Source of the DNA: Pseudoalteromonas arabiensis
GTDB taxonomy: Bacteria > Pseudomonadota > Gammaproteobacteria > Enterobacterales > Alteromonadaceae
Direction: 5' to 3'
NCBI RefSeq assembly: GCF_001550155.1
Contig: NZ_LRUF01000021.1
Coordinates: 124,001 to 188,000, forward strand
Length of the DNA: 64,000 nucleotides
Below, one piece after another: positions 8,405 through 17,268 of this stretch. Every line of letters begins with the position of its first letter. The first letter of the stretch is position 1. The position numbers were made by a program, and so were the translations under genes. The notes beneath the pieces were generated by a model. It did not search any database. It was not told the DNA's origin and saw only the letters and a list, made by a program, of their open reading frames with translations.

Positions 8405-8749
8405 ATGAAATATTCAATTTTAACGTCACTATCATTCGTTTTATTTATGGGGTGTTCATCAACACCACAGCCAGAAAGGCCTCATGCAGTTCTGCAAAAA
8501 ACAGCAAATCCAACTTATCCAATTCATGCTGTACGTAATAGAATTGAAGGCTATGTTCAAATGAGTTTCGATATTAGTGAACATGGTGAACCAGTTAATA
8601 TTCACGTTTTAAAATCTGTGCCTGAGCACATCTTTGATAAAGCAGCGATTAAGGCCCTATCTAACTGGAAATATGCGCCTAAAGTTGAAAACGGTGTTGC
8701 AGTAATGCAAAAAAATCTTCAAGTGCAGTTAGATTTTAAATTAGGTTAA
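8405..8749 (+). CDS. TonB C-terminal-domain lipoprotein
   Basis: A 114-residue protein with a lipoprotein signal (SFVLFMGC, Cys17) and a TonB C-terminal-type domain. It shows the typical NPTYPIHAVRNRIEGYVQMSFDISEHGEPVNIHVLKSVPEHIFDKAAIKALSNW order: YP, G-V-x-F, G, and A-x-x-A-L-x-x-W. There is no N-terminal proline-rich linker or TonB transmembrane anchor, so it is not an energy-transducing TonB but a small lipidated stand-alone domain. Partners are unknown. AAGGA precedes the ATG. Confidence 0.75.
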   Translation: MKYSILTSLSFVLFMGCSSTPQPERPHAVLQKTANPTYPIHAVRNRIEGYVQMSFDISEHGEPVNIHVLKSVPEHIFDKAAIKALSNWKYAPKVENGVAVMQKNLQVQLDFKLG

Positions 8750-8895
8750 TTGATTAAGTATTGTCTTACTCAAAAGCCAACTTTTTAGGCTTTATGATAT
8801 TAATATCAATGAGTTGTATGCACATAATTACGCTTGCTTAGCTGATATTTTTTTCCTAAAAGCTTCTGTGCTATTATGCTGCGATAAATTTTAAA

Positions 8896-10032
8896 ATGGA
8901 TTTTTGTGTTATGTCTCGTCTTTCGCAACGAGTGTTTCGCGCCGAACAATTTCAGATCGGTGAAGGTAATATTAGTGGCTATATTGCGTGCTTTTTGGCT
9001 ATTTTATCCTGTTTGGGGGTATTAGCCTTTCATTTTCCAGAGTACTTAACGACGCCAGAGCTAAGACAAAACTACAGTGTTGAGTTTTTACGCCAGCTAA
9101 TGTTTGTAGCACTTATTATTTCGGGCAGTTTAGGGCTTTTGAATTTTGTTCGTAATACAAATAAACGGCTCGGTGCAACAGCTTGGGTGTTTATAGTTGT
9201 GGCAATTGCATTTGGCGGGCCGAATGTTGAAGTTGGCGACTTTAGAGATAACACGCCGTATTTAGGGCTTGATTGGTTTATTCTTGATTTACTTGGCTCT
9301 ACACTCATTTTTATCTTAATAGAAAAGCTTTTACCGCATCGTAAGGAGCAAAAGATCCTCCGCGCTGAGTGGCAAGGTGATTTGAACCATTTTTTTGTAA
9401 ATCATTTAATTATCGGTTTTGTACTGCTTGCCACTAACCAGTTTGTGCATCATGCATTTGGTTGGGCGGTATCAGATACAGTGCAAGGCTTTATTGTACA
9501 AATGCCGTTTCTTTTACAACTGTTTTTGATTATTTTAGTAGCCGATTTAATGCAGTATTTTGTGCATCGGGCTTATCATGAAGTGCCACTGCTTTGGCGT
9601 TTTCATGCTGTACATCATAGTGCAAAAGAAATGGATTGGTTAGCAGGCTCTCGACAGCATATTTTAGAAATTTTAGTCACCCGAAGTTTAGTGCTCACGC
9701 CGATTTTTGTGTTAGGTTTTCCATCCGAAGTGATTAGCCTTTATGTGATTATTGTTGGCTTTCAGGCTGTGTTTAACCATGCTAATGTAAGAGTGAAATT
9801 TGGCTGGTTAAAGTATGTGATTGTTACGCCACAATTTCATCATTGGCACCATTCTTCAGATAAAGCAGCCATCGACAGAAACTATGCCGCGCACTTTTCG
9901 TTTTTAGATTATTTGTTAGGTAGCGCTGTAAAAGGCCAAGCTGAATGGCCCGATAAGTACGGGGTGGTTGGTGACTACATGCCTGAAGGCATGCTTAAGC
10001 AGCAGCTATTTCCTTTTAAAAAACAAAAGTAA
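8896..10032 (+). CDS. Sterol desaturase / fatty acid hydroxylase family membrane protein
   Basis: A 378-residue polytopic membrane protein. The diiron-type histidine clusters of the fatty acid hydroxylase superfamily are present: HRAYH (about 223-227), FHAVHH (about 236-241) and HHWHH (about 315-319). Several transmembrane helices precede them (about residues 28-45, 65-85, 92-108, 125-145, 165-185, 200-220). The family inserts hydroxyl groups or double bonds into lipids; the substrate here cannot be inferred. An alternative ATG lies 15 bases downstream (8911) and would give MSRLSQRVF. The neighbour is a convergent YebC-type gene, so it appears monocistronic. Confidence 0.85.
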   Translation: MDFCVMSRLSQRVFRAEQFQIGEGNISGYIACFLAILSCLGVLAFHFPEYLTTPELRQNYSVEFLRQLMFVALIISGSLGLLNFVRNTNKRLGATAWVFIVVAIAFGGPNVEVGDFRDNTPYLGLDWFILDLLGSTLIFILIEKLLPHRKEQKILRAEWQGDLNHFFVNHLIIGFVLLATNQFVHHAFGWAVSDTVQGFIVQMPFLLQLFLIILVADLMQYFVHRAYHEVPLLWRFHAVHHSAKEMDWLAGSRQHILEILVTRSLVLTPIFVLGFPSEVISLYVIIVGFQAVFNHANVRVKFGWLKYVIVTPQFHHWHHSSDKAAIDRNYAAHFSFLDYLLGSAVKGQAEWPDKYGVVGDYMPEGMLKQQLFPFKKQK

Positions 10033-10043
10033 TCGCTAGGTTA

Positions 10044-10071
10044 TTTAACGGCTAAACTATTAGCCGTTAAA
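10044..10071. terminator. Hairpin between convergent genes
   Basis: A perfect 12-bp stem (TTTAACGGCTAA / TTAGCCGTTAAA) with a 4-base loop lies between the stops at 10032 and 10082. Neither side has a long T tract, so it may be a weak bidirectional terminator or a 3'-end stabilising stem. Confidence 0.45.
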
Positions 10072-10081
10072 AAATATGACA

Positions 10082-10795
10082 TTAAAATTGTGCGTTGTGG
10101 TAAACGTTTTGTACGTCGTCACAATCTTCTAGCATGGCTAAAAAGCGTTCCATGACTTCAACGTCTTCACCTTCAATTGGTGCTTCTACTTGCGGCACAA
10201 AAGCAATTAGATCTTCGTGGAAATCAGTAATGCCCATTTCTTCAAGTGCTGTACGGGTGTTGTTGTATTCAGTGTGTGGCGCGAATACAGTGACTTTACC
10301 GTCTTCAACTTCTACATCGGTTACATCAACATCAGCCATCATTAGGGCTTCTAAAACAGCTTCGTCATCATCACCATCAAATACAAAAATAGCGAGGTGA
10401 TCAAATAAGTGTGATACTGAGTTTTGCGCGCCAATTTTTGCATTTGCTTTAGTAAAACAAACTCTTACGTCAGCGAAGGTACGTTTGTTGTTGTCGGTTA
10501 AGCAGTCAACAATGATCATACAGTTGCCCGGGCCGTAACCTTCGTAGCGAGTTGCTACGTAATCTTCGCCGCCACCCCCTTTGGCTTTATCGATTGCACG
10601 CTCGATTACATGCGTAGGTACTTGGTCTTTCTTAGCACGCTCAATTAAGCGACGAAGCGCTAAGTTGCCATCGGGATCAACACCACCATTCTTAGCGCAG
10701 ATATAAATTTCTTTTCCGTACTTTGAATAAACTTTGGTTTTTGCACCCGCAGTTTTTGCCATTGAGTCTTTTTTGTTTTGATAAGCTCTGCCCAT
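10082..10795 (-). CDS. YebC/PmpR (TACO1) family protein, YeeN type
   Basis: A 237-residue cytosolic protein with the YebC signature: an N-terminal [19 protein letters not shown] segment, [51 protein letters not shown], and the C-terminal DDVQNVYHN. The MGRAYQNKK start and short first domain are closer to E. coli YeeN than YebC, so a second YebC-type gene probably exists elsewhere. The family was long annotated as transcriptional regulators; more recent work links YebC/TACO1 proteins to translation of difficult, proline-rich sequences. No operon partner: the ABC exporter upstream is separated by about 75 bases. Confidence 0.92.
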   Translation of the reverse strand: MGRAYQNKKDSMAKTAGAKTKVYSKYGKEIYICAKNGGVDPDGNLALRRLIERAKKDQVPTHVIERAIDKAKGGGGEDYVATRYEGYGPGNCMIIVDCLTDNNKRTFADVRVCFTKANAKIGAQNSVSHLFDHLAIFVFDGDDDEAVLEALMMADVDVTDVEVEDGKVTVFAPHTEYNNTRTALEEMGITDFHEDLIAFVPQVEAPIEGEDVEVMERFLAMLEDCDDVQNVYHNAQF

Positions 10796-10869
10796 CTGCG
10801 TGTTGCCTTTTTGTTATAGATAAAAATAAAGCGGTTATTCTAATCATTTAACCTACTAGTTAACAGTGT

Positions 10870-12660
10870 TTATTCATCGCTTTGCTGTAACTGCCACATT
10901 CGTGCGTATTCACCATTCGCTGCAAGTAGTTGCTGATGCTGACCTTGTTCAACAACCTGTCCTTGTTTCATCACAATAATTTTGTCTGCGTCAGTAATTG
11001 TTGATAAACGATGGGCAATGACTATGCTGGTGTGCTTTTGTGCGACTTCACGCATCGCACTTAAAATAGCTTGCTCTGAATGCGAATCTAGTGCCGACGT
11101 TGCCTCATCAAATAATAAAATCGGTGAACCTTTTAAAATGGCTCTGGCAATTGCAATGCGCTGTTTTTCACCACCCGATACTTTTAAACCACGCTCACCA
11201 ACAAGGGTTTTATCGCCTTTATCTAGGCTTGCAATAAATCCATCTAAGTGGGCAAGGCTTATGGCTTTATCAATTTCATCTTCGCTTGCTGTTGGGTTTC
11301 CGTAGGCTATGTTTTCGCGAATGCTGGTATTAAATAGCACGGTATCTTGCGGTACGATGGCAATTGCTTGGCGCAAACTTTCAAGTGTCACAGTGTTGAT
11401 TGCTTGCTCATCGATATAAATTGTACCCGTATCGACATCATAAAATCGGTAGAGCAGGCGGCTAAGGGTGCTTTTACCTGCACCACTGGCACCCACAATC
11501 GCCACTTTGCTGCCTGAAGTAACCTCAAAGCTTAAGTTATTTATAATTGGCCTTTGTTTGTCGTAACTAAACGACACATTTTCAAATCGAATGGCTGCTT
11601 TTGTTGTATTTAATGGTTTTGCATCTTTGTCATCACTAATGGCGGCTTTTCGATTTAACAGCCCCAGCATATTTTCTAGATCAGTCAGTGCACGGCGTAT
11701 CTCACGATAAACAAAGCCTAAAAAGTTAAGCGGCAAAAATAGCTGGATCATGTAAGCATTGATCATCACAAGCTCACCTATGGTCAGCTCTTTATTGACC
11801 ACGGAACTGGCACCTAGCCACATTAGTGCTGTAATAGCCGCGGCGATAATAAGTGCTTGCCCAGAATTAAGCGCCAGTAATGATAAACGATTTTTTAGCC
11901 TCGCTTGTTCCCACTTAGCTAAAAAGCCGTCGTAAGTGCTCGCTTCATAGTGTTCATTATTAAAGTATTTAACGGTTTCGTAATTTAGTAAGCTGTCGAT
12001 AGCACGGGTGTTAGAGTTGTTATCGGCAGCATTTGCTTCACGAATAAATCGGTTACGCCACTGAGTTATAATTACAGTAAAAGCAATGTAAATAGCGACC
12101 GCGATAACGGTGACGAGTGCAAACCAAGGTGAAAACAAGGTCGCAAAAATAATAGCTACTGTGATTATTTCAAATAGAGTAGGCACGATGTTAAACATCA
12201 AAAAGCGCATTAAAAAACTAAGACCACTTGTACCACGCTCTATATCGCGACTAATTCCACCTGTTTGCCTATCAAGGTGAAAGGCAAGTTCTAAACTATG
12301 TAAGTGTTTAAATACTTTTAAGCCAATATGGCGCATCGCATGCTCTGTGACACGGCCAAATAATGCATCGCGAACTTCACCAAAAAACACACTGGCAAAG
12401 CGCAGTAAACCATACGCGATGAGCAAGGCAATAGGAACGCTTAATAGCGGGTTGATACTCGCATCAACCGCGTCAATTATTTCCTTTAATGCCCAAGGCA
12501 TCAGCAATGTGGCGCCTTTTGCTGCAATAAGCGCCAGTACGGCTAAAATAACGCGGCCTTTAAAGGTCATTAAATAGGGCCAGAGTGTTTTGATGCTTTG
12601 TGATAGGTTCATTGCATCAGGCGACTTCGTCACCTGTTCTTTGCGGCTCATTCCACGCAT
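10870..12660 (-). CDS. Atm1/ABCB-type ABC exporter (fused permease-ATPase)
   Basis: A 596-residue half-transporter: an N-terminal six-helix domain (about 25-330) followed by an ABC ATPase domain (about 365-590). The ATPase has Walker A GASGAGKST, Q-loop VPQDTVLF, signature VSGGEKQR, Walker B ILLFDEATSALD and the switch His in IVIAHRLS. The order and helices match bacterial homologues of mitochondrial Atm1, which export glutathione-linked or metal-related compounds. The actual substrate is unknown. The start is ambiguous (ATG 12660 or 12651). It is transcribed away from the alcohol dehydrogenase at 12822. Confidence 0.88.
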   Translation of the reverse strand: MRGMSRKEQVTKSPDAMNLSQSIKTLWPYLMTFKGRVILAVLALIAAKGATLLMPWALKEIIDAVDASINPLLSVPIALLIAYGLLRFASVFFGEVRDALFGRVTEHAMRHIGLKVFKHLHSLELAFHLDRQTGGISRDIERGTSGLSFLMRFLMFNIVPTLFEIITVAIIFATLFSPWFALVTVIAVAIYIAFTVIITQWRNRFIREANAADNNSNTRAIDSLLNYETVKYFNNEHYEASTYDGFLAKWEQARLKNRLSLLALNSGQALIIAAAITALMWLGASSVVNKELTIGELVMINAYMIQLFLPLNFLGFVYREIRRALTDLENMLGLLNRKAAISDDKDAKPLNTTKAAIRFENVSFSYDKQRPIINNLSFEVTSGSKVAIVGASGAGKSTLSRLLYRFYDVDTGTIYIDEQAINTVTLESLRQAIAIVPQDTVLFNTSIRENIAYGNPTASEDEIDKAISLAHLDGFIASLDKGDKTLVGERGLKVSGGEKQRIAIARAILKGSPILLFDEATSALDSHSEQAILSAMREVAQKHTSIVIAHRLSTITDADKIIVMKQGQVVEQGQHQQLLAANGEYARMWQLQQSDE

Positions 12661-12747
12661 GGGGGTCTCTTAAAATCAATTTGATAAAAATAGGCAAAAG
12701 CTTTCGTGTTTTAGGCAAGTGTAGTTTGCAGATTTACCTCTATACTG

Positions 12748-12770
12748 AATGCATTATACACCAATGCATT
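12748..12770 (+). promoter_or_regulatory. Possible operator upstream of the alcohol dehydrogenase
   Basis: The self-complementary octamer AATGCATT occurs twice (12748-12755 and 12763-12770), centres 15 bp apart, in the gap between the divergent ABC exporter and alcohol dehydrogenase genes. A TATACT hexamer (12741-12746) immediately precedes it. The functional meaning is inferred only. Confidence 0.3.
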
Positions 12771-12821
12771 AGCAAATTAGTTAATGTATAAGTTAAACAC
12801 GAAGAAAATTAAGGAGTAAGC

Positions 12822-13868
12822 ATGAAAACTGTCGGTTATGCAGCACATGATTCTGAAAAACCATTAGAGCCGTATCATTTTGAACGCCGTGCACTTCGTG
12901 ATGAAGATGTATCCATTGAAATTCTTTATTGCGGTGTGTGCCATTCAGACTTACACACAGCAGAAAACGATTGGGGCTGGACTCAATACCCAGTGGTGCC
13001 TGGCCATGAAATTGTTGGCCGCGTTCTTGAAGTCGGCAGCGGCGTTACTAAATACAAAGTGGGCGATAATGTTGCAGTAGGGTGTATGGTTGATAGCTGT
13101 TTAAGCTGTGACCAATGTCATCTCGGTGAAGAACAGTTTTGTCGCGAAGGCATGGTAGGGACCTATTCAGGCCAAGACCGTATCAGTGGTGAACTCACTC
13201 AAGGTGGTTATTCAAAACACATTGTGGTGCGTGAAGAGTTTGTATTAAGCGTACCAGAAGGTTTAGACCTTGCTAAATGTGCGCCAATTCTATGTGCGGG
13301 TATCACAACATATTCGCCATTACGGACATGGAATGTGGGGCCTGGTAGCCGTGTTGGTGTGATTGGTTTAGGTGGTTTAGGTCATATGGCGATTAAAATC
13401 GCAGCTGCAATGGGCGCACATGTTACGGCAATTAGCCGTAGTGATAAGAAAAAGCAGCAGGTTTTATCTTATGGCGCAAAAGATTTATTGGTATCGAGCG
13501 ATGAAGCAGCCATGCAAGCGCATGCTAATCAATTTGATGTGATCATTAACACTATTCCGGTAAAACACGACTTTACGCCGTATATTCCGCTTTTAGATAT
13601 TGATGGAACTCAAGTATTAGTTGGTCAAGTAGGTGAGCTTGCTGAGTCTAACTCAGTGCCGTTATTAATGGGGCGTCGCCGTGTTGCTGGCTCATTGATT
13701 GGCGGTATTGCGCAAACCCAAGAGATTCTCGATTTCTGTGCGTTACATAATATTTTGCCTGAAGTTGAAATGATCAAAATGGAAGAGATTAATGACGCTT
13801 TCGATAAATTAAAGCAAGGTGATATGGCCTCACGCTTTGTTATCGACATGTCATCATTAGAAGTTTAA
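12822..13868 (+). CDS. Zinc-dependent NAD(P) alcohol dehydrogenase, YahK/cinnamyl type
   Basis: A 348-residue medium-chain dehydrogenase. Catalytic-zinc motifs are present: CGVCHSDLHTAENDWG and GHEIVG. The structural-zinc loop with four cysteines follows (DSCLSCDQCHLGEEQFC), then a nucleotide fold with VIGLGGLGHMAIK. The overall arrangement resembles YahK/Ahr-type aldehyde reductases, which typically reduce a broad range of aldehydes with NADPH; the SRSDKKK segment after the Rossmann strand is consistent with NADPH. AAGGAG precedes the ATG. No operon partner. Confidence 0.92.
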   Translation: MKTVGYAAHDSEKPLEPYHFERRALRDEDVSIEILYCGVCHSDLHTAENDWGWTQYPVVPGHEIVGRVLEVGSGVTKYKVGDNVAVGCMVDSCLSCDQCHLGEEQFCREGMVGTYSGQDRISGELTQGGYSKHIVVREEFVLSVPEGLDLAKCAPILCAGITTYSPLRTWNVGPGSRVGVIGLGGLGHMAIKIAAAMGAHVTAISRSDKKKQQVLSYGAKDLLVSSDEAAMQAHANQFDVIINTIPVKHDFTPYIPLLDIDGTQVLVGQVGELAESNSVPLLMGRRRVAGSLIGGIAQTQEILDFCALHNILPEVEMIKMEEINDAFDKLKQGDMASRFVIDMSSLEV

Positions 13869-14023
13869 CTCGTCTAACAAAGTTAAATTAATCAGCGGGT
13901 CTAATTAGGCTCGCTTTATTTTAGTTACTTTTATTTTGTCACTATTTGTTTAAGTAATGCCTTGTGTTTTATTTTTTTACCCTCATTATAGTCATGTTAT
14001 CCGCTTAATTTATTGGTCAGTTT

Positions 14024-14461
14024 TTGTTACGGTTTTTCTCAGTCATTATCTTGCTATTTACTGTGTTCTTTAGTGCACAGAGCATGGCTATGCCTGACAC
14101 TCAGTCACACTTTGCTGCGACTAAATTGTTCCAAGTTGAGTTGACTAAACTCCCAGTTATTTCCCAAACTCATGCAGTCGAACATCCTAAGCCGGTAAAA
14201 CCATCGGGGTTTGATACCCTCGTGCCGCGTTTAACTGCCAGTAATTCATCATTGTTTCTTTATCATAGTCAGGTTGATCCTGATTACGAGCTATTAATTG
14301 AATTCTTTGCTGAAGATTGGGGGAAAGAGCACTTTTTAGCGCCGCCAGGTGCTGTGCGTGAGATCCCATGGTTTGCGTTAGCCACTCAACGTAAATCCCG
14401 CATTAGTGGCTGGAAAGACGCTAATCTCTTGTACAAAGCGAATACGACCTACCATAGCTAA
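14024..14461 (+). CDS. Exported protein upstream of secDF; candidate VemP-like translation-arrest peptide
   Basis: A TTG at 14024 opens a 145-residue protein with a strong signal peptide (LRFFSVIILLFTVFFSAQSMA); starting at the later ATG would delete that signal. The rest is hydrophilic and resembles no enzyme. The C-terminus contains KSRISGWKDANLLYKANTTYHS. A RISGWK segment close to the C-terminus, as I recall it, is characteristic of VemP, the Vibrio export-monitoring arrest peptide encoded upstream of secD2F2. The context fits: secD follows 73 bases later, and its Shine-Dalgarno is paired with sequence starting 2 bases after this stop codon. I infer that a ribosome stalled near the C-terminal codons would open the stem and switch on secDF. 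Without an alignment this remains a strong hypothesis. The start codon has a weak ribosome-binding site. Confidence 0.72.
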   Translation: MLRFFSVIILLFTVFFSAQSMAMPDTQSHFAATKLFQVELTKLPVISQTHAVEHPKPVKPSGFDTLVPRLTASNSSLFLYHSQVDPDYELLIEFFAEDWGKEHFLAPPGAVREIPWFALATQRKSRISGWKDANLLYKANTTYHS

Positions 14462-14463
14462 AC

Positions 14464-14530
14464 GACTTCCTTCGTTACTTTTTTATATTTGGAATTAATT
14501 TTTACCGGCCGACAATGCCGGAAGGAAGTC
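14464..14530 (+). promoter_or_regulatory. Stem sequestering the secD ribosome-binding site
   Basis: GACTTCCTTC (14464-14473) is the perfect complement of GAAGGAAGTC (14521-14530). The right arm contains the GGAAGGAAG Shine-Dalgarno of secD (ATG 14535), while the left arm begins two bases after the stop codon of the upstream exported gene. A second small hairpin (CCGGC 14505-14509 / GCCGG 14517-14521) lies within the loop and shares one base with the right arm. This layout matches RNA switches opened by a stalled ribosome. Confidence 0.75.
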
Positions 14531-14534
14531 ATGT

Positions 14535-16346
14535 ATGTCACATAAATCAAAGCCGGCGCTATGGCGTCGTCTAAAAATGAGTTATGTCGCTATGATAGCG
14601 GCGTGTATTTTATTAGCGGTTAGCGCACTACCTAACCTTTACCCTAATAAGTCTTGGTTGCACATTAGCTTGCCAGATCAAACTGTGACGCTGCAAAGTG
14701 TGACATCTTCACTCAATCAACATGGTTTTGAAGTGACTGAAGCCAAAGATAGCCAAGATCAACTGGCTATTTTATTAACTGAGTCGACTCAAAGTGCTAA
14801 TGCACTGAGCTTTATCAAAACACAATACCCACAGCTGGAAGCTAAAATTGTTGAGCATGCAACAAGCCCGCAGTGGCTTCAGCAGCTTGGCCTTTCACCG
14901 ATTAAGTTGGGGCTCGACTTAAATGGTGGGGTGCTATTTGTGCTTGATGTTGACCTAGATAAAGCAATGCAAGAGCACTTAAACAGTGTGTATCAACAAA
15001 CTAAATTGACGCTTCGTAAAGATAAAATTCGTGGTATTCGGGCAAGTGTTGTAAAAGAAGGGGTTGAGCTACAAATATTACCAAGCGGTGAAGAGCAACT
15101 TGCAGGACTCATTTCAACGTTACAAGGTCAATTCAAAGGCCTGCTGCAAACTAAATCAACGACTAATAACTTAACCACGGTATTACTGCATTTTAATGAG
15201 CAAAGCCAAAGCGAATTCAATAAACAAGTCATGGCGCAAAGCTTAACAACCCTGCGCGGTCGTATTGAAGAGCTTGGTATTACAGAAGCGGTAACGCAAA
15301 GACAAGGTAAACAGCGCATTCGCATCGAGTTACCTGGTGTGCAAGACCCATCAGAAGCTAAACGCATTATTGGTGCAACTGCGACCCTTGATTTTTATCA
15401 AGTTGTCGAAGTAGGTGGTAAAGCGTTTAATGTGCAAGGCGGTGGCGTTGTTAATTTAAACCCTGTTGCGATTTTTTCAGGTGATCACATTAATAACGCC
15501 AGTGTTGGTAAAGATGAATGGGGCAAGCCTTTAGTTCAGCTTAGTTTAGATTCGCAAGGTGGTGATGCGATGTCTGCTTTTTCGAAGCACAACATAGGTA
15601 AGCCAATGGCCACGGTGTATTCTGAATACTCACGGGATGCAAATGGCGAAGTTGTGAAAAAAAGCGAAGTGATCAATGTTGCAAACATTGCACAGCACTT
15701 AAGCTCACGTTTTAGCATTACTAATATGAAAAGCCCACAAGCAGCCTACGATTTAGCGCTTTTACTGCGCGCAGGGTCGCTCACAGCGCCAGTGACAATC
15801 GTTCAAGAACAAACCATAGGCCCAAGCTTAGGCAGTGAAAATATTGAACATGGCTTAGCTGCGTTAATGCTGGGTATCGGTATTACCCTTGCCTTTATGG
15901 CGCTTTGGTATCGTCGCTTAGGACTGATTGCCAATATTGCTTTACTGCTTAATTTAACGGCTTTAGTTGGTTTAATGTCGCTATTACCGGGTGTTGTGCT
16001 GACCTTACCGGGTATTGCAGGGTTAGTACTGACAATAGGTATGGCCGTTGATACAAATGTGATTATCTTTGAGCGAATAAAAGAAGAGAAGCGTAAAGGA
16101 CGGCCTACTTATCAAGCAATTGAACAAGGTTATAACCAAGCATTTACGACCATTTTTGATGCTAATGTGACTACGATGATCACGGCAATTATTTTATACG
16201 CCATTGGTTATGGGCCGGTGAAAGGCTTTGCAATCACGTTAGCGCTTGGGCTATTAACCAGTGTCTTTACTGGCGTTTATATTTCAAAAGCGCTTAGCCA
16301 AACACTCTACATTAAACTAACCAATCTAACGGGGGCTAAAGCATGA
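14535..16346 (+). CDS. secD: Protein translocase subunit SecD (stand-alone second copy)
   Basis: SecD and SecF use the ion gradient to pull exported proteins through SecYEG on the periplasmic side. This 603-residue protein has an N-terminal transmembrane helix, the GLDLNGGVLFVLDVD motif (about 130), a large periplasmic P1 region, then five C-terminal helices with the RND motif GMAVDTNVIIFERIKEEKRKG (about 500-520). It is not preceded by tgt or yajC, the usual partners of the housekeeping secD, so it is inferred to be a second SecDF set, comparable to SecDF2 of Vibrio. GGAAGGAAG lies six bases before the ATG but is embedded in a stem. The stop overlaps the secF start by four bases. Confidence 0.93.
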   Translation: MSHKSKPALWRRLKMSYVAMIAACILLAVSALPNLYPNKSWLHISLPDQTVTLQSVTSSLNQHGFEVTEAKDSQDQLAILLTESTQSANALSFIKTQYPQLEAKIVEHATSPQWLQQLGLSPIKLGLDLNGGVLFVLDVDLDKAMQEHLNSVYQQTKLTLRKDKIRGIRASVVKEGVELQILPSGEEQLAGLISTLQGQFKGLLQTKSTTNNLTTVLLHFNEQSQSEFNKQVMAQSLTTLRGRIEELGITEAVTQRQGKQRIRIELPGVQDPSEAKRIIGATATLDFYQVVEVGGKAFNVQGGGVVNLNPVAIFSGDHINNASVGKDEWGKPLVQLSLDSQGGDAMSAFSKHNIGKPMATVYSEYSRDANGEVVKKSEVINVANIAQHLSSRFSITNMKSPQAAYDLALLLRAGSLTAPVTIVQEQTIGPSLGSENIEHGLAALMLGIGITLAFMALWYRRLGLIANIALLLNLTALVGLMSLLPGVVLTLPGIAGLVLTIGMAVDTNVIIFERIKEEKRKGRPTYQAIEQGYNQAFTTIFDANVTTMITAIILYAIGYGPVKGFAITLALGLLTSVFTGVYISKALSQTLYIKLTNLTGAKA

Positions 16347-17263
16347 GTTGGTCAACATTAACTGCGGCGAGTAAAGCGCGCGTTTTAGGGTTATTGCTAA
16401 GTTGTGTGTTAGTCATTGCAAGCTTAGCTGTTTTATCTGTCAAAGGGCTAAACTTTGGCCTTGATTTTACAGGTGGCTACATCACTGAAATTAACACAAC
16501 GTCAGTCACGGCAATCTCTGATTTAAAAGCAAAGTTAAGCCCTGAGGTTGCAAGCAAATTAACCATCAGTAAAGCGGGCGAATATCACTTTGTTTTAAGA
16601 GAAGCGCCAGAGGTGAGCAAAGCCAGTACTTGGCAAGCAGAGCTGAATGAGCAAGGCGTAGAATATACAGTACTTTCGAGCTCATTTTTAGGCTCACAAG
16701 TGGGTGATGAGCTTTTTGAACAAGGTTGTTTAGCTTTATTTGCGGCGCTGATTGCCATTATGGTTTATTTAGCTGTGCGCTTTGAATGGCGACTCGCAGT
16801 AGGTTCAGTGGTTGCACTATTACATGATTTAATTTTAGTGCTTGGCTTGTTTTCTTTATTAGGGCTTGAATTTAATTTAACCGTGCTGGCAAGTTTATTG
16901 GCGATTATTGGTTATTCATTAAATGACTCAATTATTGTTGGCGACAGAGTCAGAGAGCTTTTACGTATTCAGCCAGATAATCAACGCATTAACACCCATG
17001 TTGTGATTAACGATGCAATTGGTTCTACCCTAACGCGTACATTGATCACCTCGGGCACAACACTTGCCACCATTGCCTGTATTTGGCTACTTGCAGGGGC
17101 TGCATTAACGGGCTTTGCCATCGCGTTATTTGCTGGCATTGTGGTGGGAACCTTCTCATCGATTTGTATCGCCGCCACCTTGCCGCAGTTATTGGGGTTA
17201 AGTTCAGAAAATTACACCCAAACACTGGATGATAAAACCAAAGCCTATATGGATATGCCGTAA
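16343..17263 (+). CDS. secF: Protein translocase subunit SecF (stand-alone second copy)
   Basis: A 306-residue partner of SecD, starting at an ATGA overlap with secD, which implies coupled translation and a 1:1 complex. Motifs: GLNFGLDFTGGYITEI after the first helix and IGYSLNDSIIVGDRVRELLR in the fourth-helix region, plus six transmembrane helices overall. The Asn-Asp in the core helix is where SecF proteins carry ion-coupling residues. Whether this pair uses protons or sodium cannot be read reliably by eye. It is followed by a strong hairpin that separates it from the convergent MAPEG gene. Confidence 0.93.
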   Translation: MSWSTLTAASKARVLGLLLSCVLVIASLAVLSVKGLNFGLDFTGGYITEINTTSVTAISDLKAKLSPEVASKLTISKAGEYHFVLREAPEVSKASTWQAELNEQGVEYTVLSSSFLGSQVGDELFEQGCLALFAALIAIMVYLAVRFEWRLAVGSVVALLHDLILVLGLFSLLGLEFNLTVLASLLAIIGYSLNDSIIVGDRVRELLRIQPDNQRINTHVVINDAIGSTLTRTLITSGTTLATIACIWLLAGAALTGFAIALFAGIVVGTFSSICIAATLPQLLGLSSENYTQTLDDKTKAYMDMP

Positions 17264-17268
17264 ATGAA

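Noticed and set aside
4400..8900. Full integron cassette array
   Set aside because: Only one attC-like end is visible, there is no integrase gene, and the other intergenic regions lack the site, so only a possible scar is reported.
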